This document shows, one piece after another, positions 24,700 to 32,657 of a stretch of DNA of 47,605 bases. The position numbers and the translations under genes were made by a program. Under the pieces are notes generated by a model that was not told where the DNA came from, ran no database searches, and was given only the letters and a program-made list of their open reading frames with translations. Numbering within the stretch: position 1 is the first letter of the stretch; every line of letters starts with the position of its first letter. This stretch comes from an uncultured Clostridiaceae bacterium (GTDB lineage Bacteria; Bacillota; Clostridia; TANB77; CAG-508), in assembly GCA_946998225.1 (NCBI GenBank), contig CAMPYH010000005.1, forward strand, positions 1 through 47,605. The letters run 5' to 3'.

Positions 24700-26586
24700 T
24701 TAACCTTCATATTTAAATAGATTTTTACTTATATCTTCTACTTCTTCACCGTTTTCATTAATCTCTTGTCCCATAATGTTATAGAAACGTTTTGCATCTA
24801 TTTTTTCTTTTTCCATAAGTACACTTGCTACTTCATGTAATTTGTCTTCATTTCTAGAAAGAATATCCTTACACTTTGTATAACAGTCTACAACTATTCT
24901 TTTAACTTCCATATCTATATCTGCAGCTGTTTTTTCACTTAAAACTTTTCTTTCACTAATATCTCTTCCAAGGAATACAGATTCACTGTTAGATCCATAA
25001 TGAATAGTACCTATTACATTACTCATTCCATATTTAGTAACCATATCTGTTGCTATTTTTGTAGCTCTTTCTATATCGTTACTTGCACCTGTAGATATGT
25101 CCTTTATAATTAGCTCTTCTGCAACTCTACCACCTAAAAGTCCAATAATGCTTTCTTCCATTTCATTTTTAGACATAAAAGATTTATCTTCATCATTTTT
25201 ATACATAGTATATCCACCTGCCATACCACGTGGTACTATAGATATTTCATGTATTTTAGGTTGTGTTGGTAAAAATGCTGAAACTACAGCATGTCCTGCT
25301 TCATGATATGATACAAGTCTTTTTTCTTTTTTACTTATTGTTTTACTCTTCTTTTCAGGACCCATACTAACTTTTATTTGAGCTTCCTCAAGGATTCTCA
25401 TTGTAATTTCTTCTTTGCCTTCTTTAGCTGCAATAAGTGCTGCTTCATTTAATATATTTTCAAGATCTGCACCACTCATACCTACTGTATTTTTAGCAAT
25501 TATATCTAAATCTACATCTTTAGATATCTTCTTTCCTTTAGCATGTACATCAATTATTTGTCTTCTTGCTTTAACATCTGGCATTGATACAACTATTTGT
25601 CTATCGAAACGTCCTGCTCTTAAAAGTGCATGATCTAATATATCTGGTCTATTTGTAGCAGCAAGAACTATAACTCCTTCATTACTTCCAAATCCATCCA
25701 TTTCAACAAGTAATTGATTTAATGTTTGCTCTCTTTCATCATGTCCGCCTCCAAGTCCAGCTCCACGTTGTCTTCCTACAGCATCTATCTCATCTATAAA
25801 TATTATACTTGGAGCTTCTTTTTTAGCTTCTGCAAAAAGATCTCTCACTCTTGATGCTCCTACACCTACAAACATTTCAACAAAATCTGAACCAGATATA
25901 GAAAAGAATGGTACTTCTGCCTCACCTGCTACAGATTTTGCAAGAAGTGTTTTACCTGTACCTGGTCTTCCTACAAGAAGCACACCTTTTGGTATTCTTG
26001 CTCCCATCCTAGTATATTTTTCTGGATTTTTAAGAAAGTCCACAATCTCATAAAGTTCTTCTTTTTCTTCTTCAATACCTGCTACATCATCAAATGTAAC
26101 ATTTGTTTTTTGTTCTTTATCAAATTTTCTAGCTTTACTTTTACCAAAACTAAATGTTTGATCTTCTGCACCTCCACCAGGTCTATTATTTCTAATTGCA
26201 TTTGCAGATAAGCTAATCCAGAAATATATTAAAATAATATATGGTAAAACCGGTAAAACTATACCTAAAGTTTTATCCCAAAAAGGCTCTTTTGTTTTAA
26301 TAACTTGAAGTTCATTTTTCTCTATTTCAGACCCTATACTTTTTAAAAACTGATTCATATCTGGGATACTTACTTGTCTTACTTTTCCCTCTTTATCTTT
26401 ATAACTTGCACTAGAATTATCATAAAATATCTCTATAGAACTAATTTCTTTATTTTTAATTCCGGTAACTAAATTTGTATAATTAATTTCCTTATTACGA
26501 TTATTATTTACTCCAATTACAATCGTATAAATAGTTATTATTAAAACTATAATCAATAATCTTTTATTTAATTTTTTCTTATCCAT
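24700..26586 (-). CDS. ftsH: ATP-dependent zinc metalloprotease FtsH
   Basis: 628 residues, normal length. There are two N-terminal membrane segments (about 7-25 and 108-128) flanking an extracytoplasmic domain. The AAA+ domain has Walker A GRPGTGKT, Walker B IIFIDEIDAVGRQRG and the second region of homology (ATNRPDILDHALLRAGRFDR). The peptidase domain has the zinc motif HEAGH near residue 425. It degrades misfolded membrane proteins and short-lived regulators. A promoter lies at 26620-26648, and GGAAGAG precedes the ATG. It leads the ftsH-rodA pair. Confidence 0.97.
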   Translation of the reverse strand: MDKKKLNKRLLIIVLIITIYTIVIGVNNNRNKEINYTNLVTGIKNKEISSIEIFYDNSSASYKDKEGKVRQVSIPDMNQFLKSIGSEIEKNELQVIKTKEPFWDKTLGIVLPVLPYIILIYFWISLSANAIRNNRPGGGAEDQTFSFGKSKARKFDKEQKTNVTFDDVAGIEEEKEELYEIVDFLKNPEKYTRMGARIPKGVLLVGRPGTGKTLLAKSVAGEAEVPFFSISGSDFVEMFVGVGASRVRDLFAEAKKEAPSIIFIDEIDAVGRQRGAGLGGGHDEREQTLNQLLVEMDGFGSNEGVIVLAATNRPDILDHALLRAGRFDRQIVVSMPDVKARRQIIDVHAKGKKISKDVDLDIIAKNTVGMSGADLENILNEAALIAAKEGKEEITMRILEEAQIKVSMGPEKKSKTISKKEKRLVSYHEAGHAVVSAFLPTQPKIHEISIVPRGMAGGYTMYKNDEDKSFMSKNEMEESIIGLLGGRVAEELIIKDISTGASNDIERATKIATDMVTKYGMSNVIGTIHYGSNSESVFLGRDISERKVLSEKTAADIDMEVKRIVVDCYTKCKDILSRNEDKLHEVASVLMEKEKIDAKRFYNIMGQEINENGEEVEDISKNLFKYEG

Positions 26587-26619
26587 ATTACTCTTCCATC
26601 TATTTTATTACTAAATATA

Positions 26620-26648
26620 ATAATACTTAAAAAAAATAATGTTTTCAA
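26620..26648 (-). promoter_or_regulatory. Promoter of ftsH
   Basis: On the minus strand TTGAAA (26643-26648), a 17-bp spacer and TATTAT (26620-26625), about 34 nt upstream of the ATG. Confidence 0.55.
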
Positions 26649-26693
26649 TTTAAACAAATAATATATAATTTTTTTTACCAAATATACATAATA

Positions 26694-26718
26694 TAAAAAG
26701 AGGCAAATGCCTCTTTGT
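26694..26718 (-). terminator. Intrinsic terminator of tRNA-Leu
   Basis: Immediately past the tRNA 3' end, AAAGAGGC pairs with GCCTCTTT around ATTT and runs into TTATA on the minus strand. Confidence 0.85.
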
Positions 26719-26806
26719 TGGTAGCAGCAGTGGGATTTGAACCCACACTCTATTAAATAGAACTTGATTTTGAGTCAAGCGCGTATGCCAATTTCGCCAT
26801 GCTGCC
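26719..26806 (-). tRNA. tRNA-Leu(CAA)
   Basis: 88 nt with a long variable arm, as expected for a class II tRNA. The anticodon stem CTTGA/TCAAG holds loop CTCAAAA, giving anticodon CAA (reads UUG). The T arm contains GGTTCAAATCC, and CCA is encoded. The acceptor pairs GGCAGCA with TGCTGCT, so the first pair is G-U, which is unusual but tolerated. A perfect hairpin (26808-26828) lies one base upstream of its first nucleotide. Confidence 0.95.
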
Positions 26807-26807
26807 G

Positions 26808-26828
26808 TTTTACTGCAGAGCAGTAAAA
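26808..26828. repeat. Perfect inverted repeat just upstream of tRNA-Leu
   Basis: Arms TTTTACTGC (26808-26816) and GCAGTAAAA (26820-26828) pair perfectly around AGA. On the plus strand it is followed by a T-rich tract and would look like a terminator, yet no plus-strand gene precedes it. On the minus strand it falls in the 5' leader of tRNA-Leu, ending one base before the mature tRNA. Confidence 0.7.
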
Positions 26829-26862
26829 TATTCTTTTTATTTTATTATTCTTATTTTTCTTA

Positions 26863-26896
26863 TTTTTTTGTTTTTTTGTTTTTTGTTTTTTGTTTT
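26863..26896. repeat. Simple T-rich tandem repeat
   Basis: Runs of six to seven T separated by single G at 26870, 26878, 26885 and 26892 form an imperfect heptamer repeat. It lies between the glycosyltransferase stop codon and the tRNA-Leu leader hairpin. Confidence 0.6.
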
Positions 26897-26917
26897 AATT
26901 ATTCTTTTCTTCTTTTA

Positions 26918-28192
26918 TTATTTAGTTTCTTTTTTGTCTTCTTTTCCTAAATACACATGCTTATCATCAATTCCTACAGACTTATTGTGTTCAATTTTTT
27001 CCCATTTTTTATTTGGTTTAATTAAGCTTTTAATATTTATAACTACCCAGCTACCCATAAATATTGGGAATAAAAGGATTGCTTTCATCATAGGTTTAAC
27101 AGGTTTTTTCTCTATTTTAACAGTTCCATATGCCATAAGTATTGGTAATAAGAATGTTGGAATAATATATCTTAAATAATTTATTATAAGTTCTTTTCCA
27201 CCTATTTCACCAATTATATAAAGTCCTGTATTAATAACTAAAAGAAATAATGTAAGTATTAAAATTGGTATACCAAATATATATAACACCGCATCAAAAT
27301 TCATTAGTTTTTTGTTTTTAACTGTAGCTCTTACAAGATCTCCTGAATATGAAGACATTGTTTGAATATGTCCTACTGTCCATCTTTCTCTTTGTGTCCA
27401 GCTTTGTTTAAAACTTGTTGGTTGTTCATCATATACTATTGCATCTTTAGCCCAACCTAGTTTTTGTCCTTTTATTATATTTTGTATTGAAAACTCTATA
27501 TCTTCTGTTAATGTATGTGTCTTCCACCCTTTATCTTTTACAAGATTCATTCTTACCATAAATGCTGTTCCATTTACAAGTGGTGAAAGTCCAATATTAT
27601 ATCTTGCCAAATGATAAAATCTATTCATACTCCAATAAAATATTGCATATCCACCAGATATCCATGAATCTGTTGGGTTTTTAATATCTCTATATCCTTG
27701 TACAAGGTTTTCACCTTGTCTTAATTTTTCATTCATTACATTAAAGAAGTTAGCATCTACTATATTATCTGCATCAAATACTACAAATGCATCATAATTA
27801 TCTAATTCATCTTTTTTCTTAGTTAAAAACCAATCCATAGCATAACCTTTAGTTTTCTTATCTGGATCATTTCTTTCAAAAACTATTGCACCCGCTTTTT
27901 TAGCAACTTCTTTAGTATTATCTGTACAGTTATCTGCTATAACAAAAAGATCTATTAAATCTTTTGGATAATCTACTTTTTTAAGACTATCGACTAAGTG
28001 TCCTATAACTGCTTCCTCATTATGTGCCGGCATAATTACCATAAATTTATGCATTTTATCTGTTTTTCTTGGTTTTTCTTTTATTTTTATAAATCCTGAA
28101 AGACTTATTACTAATTGATAAGCCCAGTAAAATGTTATTATTGTTATTAATAATTGTTGTATAAAGCCCAATGCTTTAATCCAATCGTTCAT
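26918..28192 (-). CDS. Processive membrane glycosyltransferase, family 2
   Basis: 424 residues. There is one N-terminal membrane segment, a cytoplasmic GT-A domain, and two to three C-terminal membrane segments. Motifs in order: VIMPAHNEEAVIG, IADNCTDNT, VFDADNIVD (DxD), LTEDIEF (TED) and QRERW (QxxRW). This set is characteristic of processive synthases such as poly-GlcNAc synthase, hyaluronan synthase and cellulose synthase relatives. It probably polymerises and extrudes a surface polysaccharide, with product unknown. It has its own promoter (28222-28230). No deacetylase or partner subunit sits beside it, although a deacetylase lies at 1553-3163. Confidence 0.88.
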   Translation of the reverse strand: MNDWIKALGFIQQLLITIITFYWAYQLVISLSGFIKIKEKPRKTDKMHKFMVIMPAHNEEAVIGHLVDSLKKVDYPKDLIDLFVIADNCTDNTKEVAKKAGAIVFERNDPDKKTKGYAMDWFLTKKKDELDNYDAFVVFDADNIVDANFFNVMNEKLRQGENLVQGYRDIKNPTDSWISGGYAIFYWSMNRFYHLARYNIGLSPLVNGTAFMVRMNLVKDKGWKTHTLTEDIEFSIQNIIKGQKLGWAKDAIVYDEQPTSFKQSWTQRERWTVGHIQTMSSYSGDLVRATVKNKKLMNFDAVLYIFGIPILILTLFLLVINTGLYIIGEIGGKELIINYLRYIIPTFLLPILMAYGTVKIEKKPVKPMMKAILLFPIFMGSWVVINIKSLIKPNKKWEKIEHNKSVGIDDKHVYLGKEDKKETK

Positions 28193-28221
28193 TTCAATTT
28201 CCTTTTATTTAAGATACTTTT

Positions 28222-28230
28222 AGTATACCA
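28222..28230 (-). promoter_or_regulatory. Extended -10 promoter element upstream of the processive glycosyltransferase gene
   Basis: The minus strand reads TGGTATACT, an extended -10 box (TGN before the hexamer), about 30 nt upstream of the ATG at 28192. No convincing -35 is visible. The ribosome site AAGGAAA follows. Confidence 0.45.
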
Positions 28231-28252
28231 CATTTTTTAAAATATACATATT

Positions 28253-28930
28253 TTATACTTCAGCTTTTTTTAAAGCTTCAGATAAATCTATTACACTACC
28301 ATCTGCTTTTCTTGCCAGTACTGTATGGTATCCTTTACCCTCTGCTGAAATTAAGCTAACTATTCCATCTATGCCTTCTAATTTTCCATATGAATTAAGT
28401 TTTTGAGTAACGTCTTTTTCTTTCCAATTAGCTTTTAGATCTTTTAAAATTGGAACATATTCAACTGTACCATCTTCCATTAAATAAAGTATTGTAAGAG
28501 ATGTTGCATCTTGTCCTGATCCATCAATTAATACCTCTGTTATTTTTTTATCAAAATGTTTTTTACCTAAACTTTCATATGAAGCTTTATCTTCTTTTAC
28601 ATTTAAATCTAAAGAAAATGTATTTGAAAGTATATATTTATTATATGTAATTTCTACATTTTTTCTTGTTTCATCAACAAAAATATTAAGTCCCGCTCCA
28701 TTTGCAGATAATCCATATTCATTTGTTTTTAGATCATAATTTATTTCTTTACATTTTTTTATTTCATCTTTTTTATTTATATTTTTTTCACTTAACTTTT
28801 TATCTATACATTTATTATTAAAACATATTTTGTCTTTATTCATATATATAATGCCTGCTAATAAAACAGTAATTATTATTAATATAATTGTAAATATTAC
28901 TAATACTTTATTTGTCTTATTTTCTTTCAT
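28253..28930 (-). CDS. Membrane-anchored protein of unknown function
   Basis: 225 residues. One N-terminal membrane segment (about 8-29) is followed by an extracytoplasmic part with a linker containing two Cys (CFNNKC, near 35-40) and another Cys at about 59. The rest is rich in beta-strand patterns and Gly/Asp turns, for example ANGAGLNIFVDE and LIDGSGQDATSL. I do not recognise the family. It follows the cohesin-like gene on the same strand, separated by a terminator-like hairpin (28952-28982). AGGAC precedes the ATG, so it may be transcribed by read-through. Confidence 0.7.
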   Translation of the reverse strand: MKENKTNKVLVIFTIILIIITVLLAGIIYMNKDKICFNNKCIDKKLSEKNINKKDEIKKCKEINYDLKTNEYGLSANGAGLNIFVDETRKNVEITYNKYILSNTFSLDLNVKEDKASYESLGKKHFDKKITEVLIDGSGQDATSLTILYLMEDGTVEYVPILKDLKANWKEKDVTQKLNSYGKLEGIDGIVSLISAEGKGYHTVLARKADGSVIDLSEALKKAEV

Positions 28931-28951
28931 ATTTTTTAGTCCTTTTTATTA

Positions 28952-28982
28952 CAAAATCCTCATCTAATTAGATAAGGATTTT
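28952..28982 (-). terminator. Terminator-like hairpin after the cohesin-like gene
   Basis: AAAATCC pairs with GGATTTT and the inner ATCTAATTAGAT is self-complementary, giving a long AT-rich stem with small asymmetry. On the minus strand it is followed by GTAATAAAAAGG, so the T run is weak and termination may be partial. Confidence 0.5.
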
Positions 28983-29029
28983 GCTAATTGTACTTTTATT
29001 TGTATTGTTCTTTTTCTTTATTTTTTTAT

Positions 29030-29884
29030 TTATTTTATGTCTATATTCATAGGATCTTTTGTATCTAAATTATTTAATCCTTCTGATGCCATTTTTATTT
29101 TATAATTATTTACTTTTGTATATCTATATGTAAATATTAATGCTACTCCCGCAAGTGCTATCATCATTGGTAAAACTGCATCTTCTATACCTGCATTAGG
29201 TTGTTTTTTATCTGCTGTTGTTTGATCTTTTTCTTTTGGTTTTACTTCTGGTTTAGGTTGTGGTTTTACTTCTGGTTTTTTAACCCTTGGTTGTTTCTCT
29301 ATTGGTGCTGGTTTTTTATTTGGTAAATCTGGTAATTGATTTGTTTTTTCACCTTTAAATGCTGGATTTGTAATATTTTTTGTTCCAATTTTAACAGTTG
29401 AAGTTACATCAACAGCATTTGCAGTTATTGATCCATTACTACCTGTTATTCCTTTTAATGTAAATGCTATATCTTTTCCTGTTGTTCCAGTTTTTGGTTT
29501 ACACTCAACTTGAAGTATATCTGTATCAGCAGTTATAAATTTTGTAGCATTTAATACTATCTTTCCTGTTTTTTCATCAAATGATTTTATTTCTGCTGGT
29601 GATGCAAGAACATTTATATTCTTCTTTACAATTGGTTCAACTATATCTTTTGGATAATCTATTGTAAATGAAAGTGTTGTAAGTCCTTGTCTCATTTCTA
29701 TTTCTTTTGCAGAAACTCTAAAAAGTACACTTGTTCCTTCTGAAACTGTCTCAAGTGTTGAAGTTATTGAAAGTACAAAAGTACCTCCTCCACCAAATGA
29801 TGGTGCACTTGTAGCAAACACATTCATAGACATTGTAAGCATAAGTACTAAAAGTGTAATAATTGTTAATGTTTTCTTTTTCAT
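29030..29884 (-). CDS. Secreted cohesin-like domain protein with Pro-rich stalk and C-terminal anchor
   Basis: 284 residues. A clear signal peptide (MKKKTLTIITLLVLML..., cleavage after VFA) is followed by one beta-sandwich domain (about 35-170). Its pattern resembles cohesin-type carbohydrate or protein binding domains: VSEGTSVLFRVSAKE, LTTLSFTIDYP, ILQVECKPKTGTTG. A Pro/Lys-rich linker (about 185-235) leads to QPNAG, a hydrophobic stretch (AVLPMMIALAGVALIF) and a basic tail. QPNAG could be a degenerate sortase signal, or the segment may simply stay in the membrane. An extended -10 promoter lies at 29916-29924, and AGGAGA precedes the ATG. The binding partner is unknown. Confidence 0.8.
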   Translation of the reverse strand: MKKKTLTIITLLVLMLTMSMNVFATSAPSFGGGGTFVLSITSTLETVSEGTSVLFRVSAKEIEMRQGLTTLSFTIDYPKDIVEPIVKKNINVLASPAEIKSFDEKTGKIVLNATKFITADTDILQVECKPKTGTTGKDIAFTLKGITGSNGSITANAVDVTSTVKIGTKNITNPAFKGEKTNQLPDLPNKKPAPIEKQPRVKKPEVKPQPKPEVKPKEKDQTTADKKQPNAGIEDAVLPMMIALAGVALIFTYRYTKVNNYKIKMASEGLNNLDTKDPMNIDIK

Positions 29885-29915
29885 TTTCGTCTCCTATTCT
29901 AAATAACTTAAAAAC

Positions 29916-29924
29916 ATTCTAGCA
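29916..29924 (-). promoter_or_regulatory. Extended -10 promoter of the cohesin-like gene
   Basis: The minus strand reads TGCTAGAAT, an extended -10 element about 32 nt upstream of the ATG at 29884. The -35 is not convincing. Confidence 0.45.
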
Positions 29925-29947
29925 TAGTGATTAAGTTTTTAGAATAC

Positions 29948-29979
29948 ATTGTTAAGCAATTGTTTCCCTTTTTAACAAT
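29948..29979. promoter_or_regulatory. Inverted repeat in a divergent promoter region
   Basis: ATTGTTAA (29948-29955) and TTAACAAT (29972-29979) form an inverted repeat with a 16-bp spacer. It lies between the divergent cohesin-like and metallopeptidase genes (29885-30067), a suitable place for a regulator to bind. The rest of this 183-bp interval is plain AT-rich sequence. Confidence 0.35.
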
Positions 29980-30067
29980 TTCTATACAATATATTTAAAT
30001 ATATGTCATAATTCCATTTTCTCTTGAAGCAATATTTTACATTGTGTAATTTAAATTTATATAAAAT

Positions 30068-31219
30068 ATGGAGAAGAAATTGTTAGAAGAAAAAGACATA
30101 AAAAAGCTAAAAAAATATGGTATATATAATATCCAACCTGTAGATACATTAACCACAAACAAATTTTATGCGAAATTATCTAAAAGTTTAGAAAAGATAT
30201 TTAATACATATTCAATGGAATCAGATAATCTATTTATTAAACTTTCACGTATAAATATGTTTTACAGCGACTTTGATGAAGAACATGTTAAAGCAAAATA
30301 TGTACCAGATTACAAAGGAATATTTATTAAACCAGATATAGATATAGATATAGAAAACTTAGATAGTTCTGTTATACATGAAGCTATACACTTTTTACAA
30401 TCTAGTTTTGATGAAAAAGATAATCTAATCTCTATGGGATTAATAGATGGAAAAAAGCACATTGCACTAAACGAAGCTGCAACACAACTTATTGCAAGTA
30501 CATCTTCAAATGAAAAACCTTCATCTGTAACATACTTTGATTTATATTTCTCATCTCCTTCTCCAAACTATTATCCACTTGAAACAGCAATTTTAAAACA
30601 AATGCTATTTTTCACAGGTTCATTTCCACTTTTCCATAGTGGACTTTTAGGTAATAGTATATTCAAAGAAACATTTAAAACAATAACATCTGAAAATGTT
30701 TTTAATTATATATCTTTAGAACTAGATAATTTAATGAAATTCCAAGATGAACTTGCAAATTTATATAATAAAAAACTAAAGCCAAATATATCTAATTTTA
30801 GAAAAAAATATATAGATAAAAAAATACAAATTGTTAAAACAAATATACAAAACACAGTGCTTAATCTGCAAGATTCAATATACCAAAACTGTTTTAACAA
30901 TTTACTTAATAAAATAGAAAGCTTATCTGATTGTGAAGATATAAGGGCACAAATAAGTAATTTCGAAAATATATTGATACAAAAAGAAAATGACTTTTCT
31001 TTTAATAATTACACAGCATTTGCACAATCTGTTATACAAGAAAAAGAAAAACAAATTATATTATATAATGCTGTACTAAATGATAAATTCCTTATAGAAG
31101 AAAGTTCTTATCTTCCTATTACAAATACACCAATATTCTTTGCTAAAAATATTTTAAATAAATTTAAATTAATTTTTGACATCTCATTTAAGAATAGAAT
31201 AATTGGAAATGAAGCATAA
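30068..31219 (+). CDS. Putative zinc metallopeptidase of unknown family
   Basis: 383 residues and one of only two plus-strand protein genes here. The one recognisable feature is HEAIH within SSVIHEAIHFLQSS (near residues 107-111), a HExxH zinc motif in a helix. It is followed about 35 residues later by LNEAATQ, whose Glu could be the third ligand, as in gluzincins. There is no signal peptide or membrane segment. The C-terminal half is helical and Lys/Asn/Gln-rich. The annotated ATG has no upstream ribosome site, whereas GGAG (30070-30073) is six nt before an in-frame TTG at 30080, which may be the true start. A bidirectional terminator follows. Activity is inferred from one motif. Confidence 0.7.
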   Translation: MEKKLLEEKDIKKLKKYGIYNIQPVDTLTTNKFYAKLSKSLEKIFNTYSMESDNLFIKLSRINMFYSDFDEEHVKAKYVPDYKGIFIKPDIDIDIENLDSSVIHEAIHFLQSSFDEKDNLISMGLIDGKKHIALNEAATQLIASTSSNEKPSSVTYFDLYFSSPSPNYYPLETAILKQMLFFTGSFPLFHSGLLGNSIFKETFKTITSENVFNYISLELDNLMKFQDELANLYNKKLKPNISNFRKKYIDKKIQIVKTNIQNTVLNLQDSIYQNCFNNLLNKIESLSDCEDIRAQISNFENILIQKENDFSFNNYTAFAQSVIQEKEKQIILYNAVLNDKFLIEESSYLPITNTPIFFAKNILNKFKLIFDISFKNRIIGNEA

Positions 31220-31247
31220 AAAGATCCCCTTTAAGGGGATCTTTTTA
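31217..31247. terminator. Bidirectional intrinsic terminator
   Basis: AAAAAGATCCCC pairs with GGGGATCTTTTT around TTTAA. T runs flank both ends, so it can stop both the plus-strand metallopeptidase gene and the minus-strand small membrane protein gene, which converge here. Confidence 0.9.
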
Positions 31248-31547
31248 TTTACGTCTTTGTTTTTTCTTATCTAATTCTTTTTGCATCTTATTTATATTTT
31301 CTGGATTAAGTCTATATTTATCTATATTTACAGTTTGTTTGCTTTTATTGTTTTCTCTTGGCATATAATATCTTCTTTTTTCTAATACTTTTGTTCTTAT
31401 TGCAAAAACAATTCCAGTTAATATGATTATAATTAATAATGCAAATATTAACATTTGTTTTATTTTATTATTGTTATTGTTATTGTTATTATTATCTTTC
31501 TTTTCTACTTTTGATTCTGTTTTTATTTCTTTATTTTTATCTTCCAT
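31245..31547 (-). CDS. Small single-pass membrane protein with poly-Asn tract
   Basis: 100 residues: a charged N-terminus, a run of nine Asn (about residues 19-27), one membrane segment (about 31-50) and a very basic C-terminal tail. The Asn run is encoded by AAT/AAC triplets (31467-31493), and slippage there would change length in frame without breaking the gene. It follows the LemA-like gene by 15 nt and ends inside the bidirectional terminator. No family is recognised. The topology suggests a cytoplasmic or wall-facing basic tail, but orientation cannot be decided. Confidence 0.65.
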   Translation of the reverse strand: MEDKNKEIKTESKVEKKDNNNNNNNNNKIKQMLIFALLIIIILTGIVFAIRTKVLEKRRYYMPRENNKSKQTVNIDKYRLNPENINKMQKELDKKKQRRK

Positions 31548-31562
31548 AACTTTATTTTTCCT

Positions 31563-32147
31563 TTATTTTAAATTTAAATATTTTGTAAAACCTAAGATAT
31601 TTGCTACAAGATTTGAAGGTAATTTACTTATTTTTTTATTATATATATTTACTAAATCATTAAAATTGTTTTTAGTTTTTTTATATAAATTTTTTTCTTG
31701 ATTAATAAGTGCTACATTTTCTTTAATCTTATCTAATGTATCTTTGTTTACACCTATATCTATCATTTTTTCATCTTCGGAAATTAATATATTAATATTA
31801 TTTAACTTATTTATTTTTTGATTATATTTTTCCACAAGATCATTTTGAATTTTATCTTCTTTATCTTTTTGACGTACCTTTTCTATTCCTTTATAGATAT
31901 TTGTAAATCTAGATTGTTCTTCTGTTTCTATAAATGGAGTATCTTGTTTTAATATTTCATTTAGTTTTTTATCTTCATCTATTATATTTTCTATTTTACA
32001 TATTATATCTATTCTTTTATTTAATGATCCACTCATTTCAATAAAATATTCCTTAATTTTAACATTTAGTTTTGTTAAATAATTGAATATATAAAATATA
32101 TATATAAATGGTATTAAAATTATTACTACAATTAGAGCTATTTCCAT
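31563..32147 (-). CDS. LemA-family-like membrane protein
   Basis: 194 residues. A short N-terminal membrane segment (about 3-24) precedes a long helical domain. The SLNKRIDIICKIENII segment matches the N-terminal helix of LemA proteins (rR.dLip.Lv). The C-terminal YKKTKNNFNDLVNIYNKKISKLPSNLVANI matches the tE..R..YN..V..YN..I..FP pattern in residue spacing. It is a divergent member. LemA proteins are membrane-tethered helical bundles of unclear function. The ribosome site is weak (AAGAAAG). Confidence 0.65.
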   Translation of the reverse strand: MEIALIVVIILIPFIYIFYIFNYLTKLNVKIKEYFIEMSGSLNKRIDIICKIENIIDEDKKLNEILKQDTPFIETEEQSRFTNIYKGIEKVRQKDKEDKIQNDLVEKYNQKINKLNNINILISEDEKMIDIGVNKDTLDKIKENVALINQEKNLYKKTKNNFNDLVNIYNKKISKLPSNLVANILGFTKYLNLK

Positions 32148-32268
32148 AATGTTTCTTTCTTTTCTTTCTTAACTTATATTTTAAGACTACACTATATTAA
32201 AAGTATTTGCTCTTTTTTATATATCTTTTTAATCTATATGTTTTAAATTTAAACATAAATTTAACAAA

Positions 32269-32655
32269 CTATTTCTTTTCAATAAGTAATTTCTTTGAAA
32301 CAAAATTCCAAATCATAACAACACCTGTCGCAATAAGTTTTGAAATTAAATAATGTACATCTTTTAAATATGAAAAAACATATATTATTAATTGATTAAT
32401 TCCAAGTCCAATTACAGATGTTATAAGAAAAACTAAAATTACATGTTCCTCTTTCATTCCTTCTTTTTTCTTAAATACATATTTCATATTTAATATATAA
32501 TTAAAAATTAAAGAAATACAAAATCCCATAAATGATGACCAAAGTACAGTCATCCCTATTTTTTCTTTACAAATAATTATTACTACATAATCTATAAGTG
32601 TTGCAATTACTCCAATAAGTCCAAATTTTATAAATTTTAAAGTAGTTTCTTTCAT
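32269..32655 (-). CDS. gtrA: GtrA-family membrane protein
   Basis: 128 residues with four membrane segments. It opens FIKFGLIGVIATLIDYVV and has the FNYILNMKYVFK loop, both typical of GtrA. Family members are thought to flip undecaprenyl-phosphate-linked sugars across the membrane. It starts 2 nt after the GT-C gene, which itself follows gtrB, completing a GtrB/GT-C/GtrA set. It is the last gene of the long run from tsaD. Confidence 0.9.
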   Translation of the reverse strand: MKETTLKFIKFGLIGVIATLIDYVVIIICKEKIGMTVLWSSFMGFCISLIFNYILNMKYVFKKKEGMKEEHVILVFLITSVIGLGINQLIIYVFSYLKDVHYLISKLIATGVVMIWNFVSKKLLIEKK

Positions 32656-32657
32656 AT

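Noticed and set aside
31467..31493. Phase variation through the poly-Asn triplet tract
   Set aside because: Slippage of triplets keeps the frame, so it can change length but not switch the gene off.
32230..32265. AT-rich palindrome after gtrA as terminator
   Set aside because: The arms around TTTAAATTTAAA are weak and no T run follows on the minus strand.
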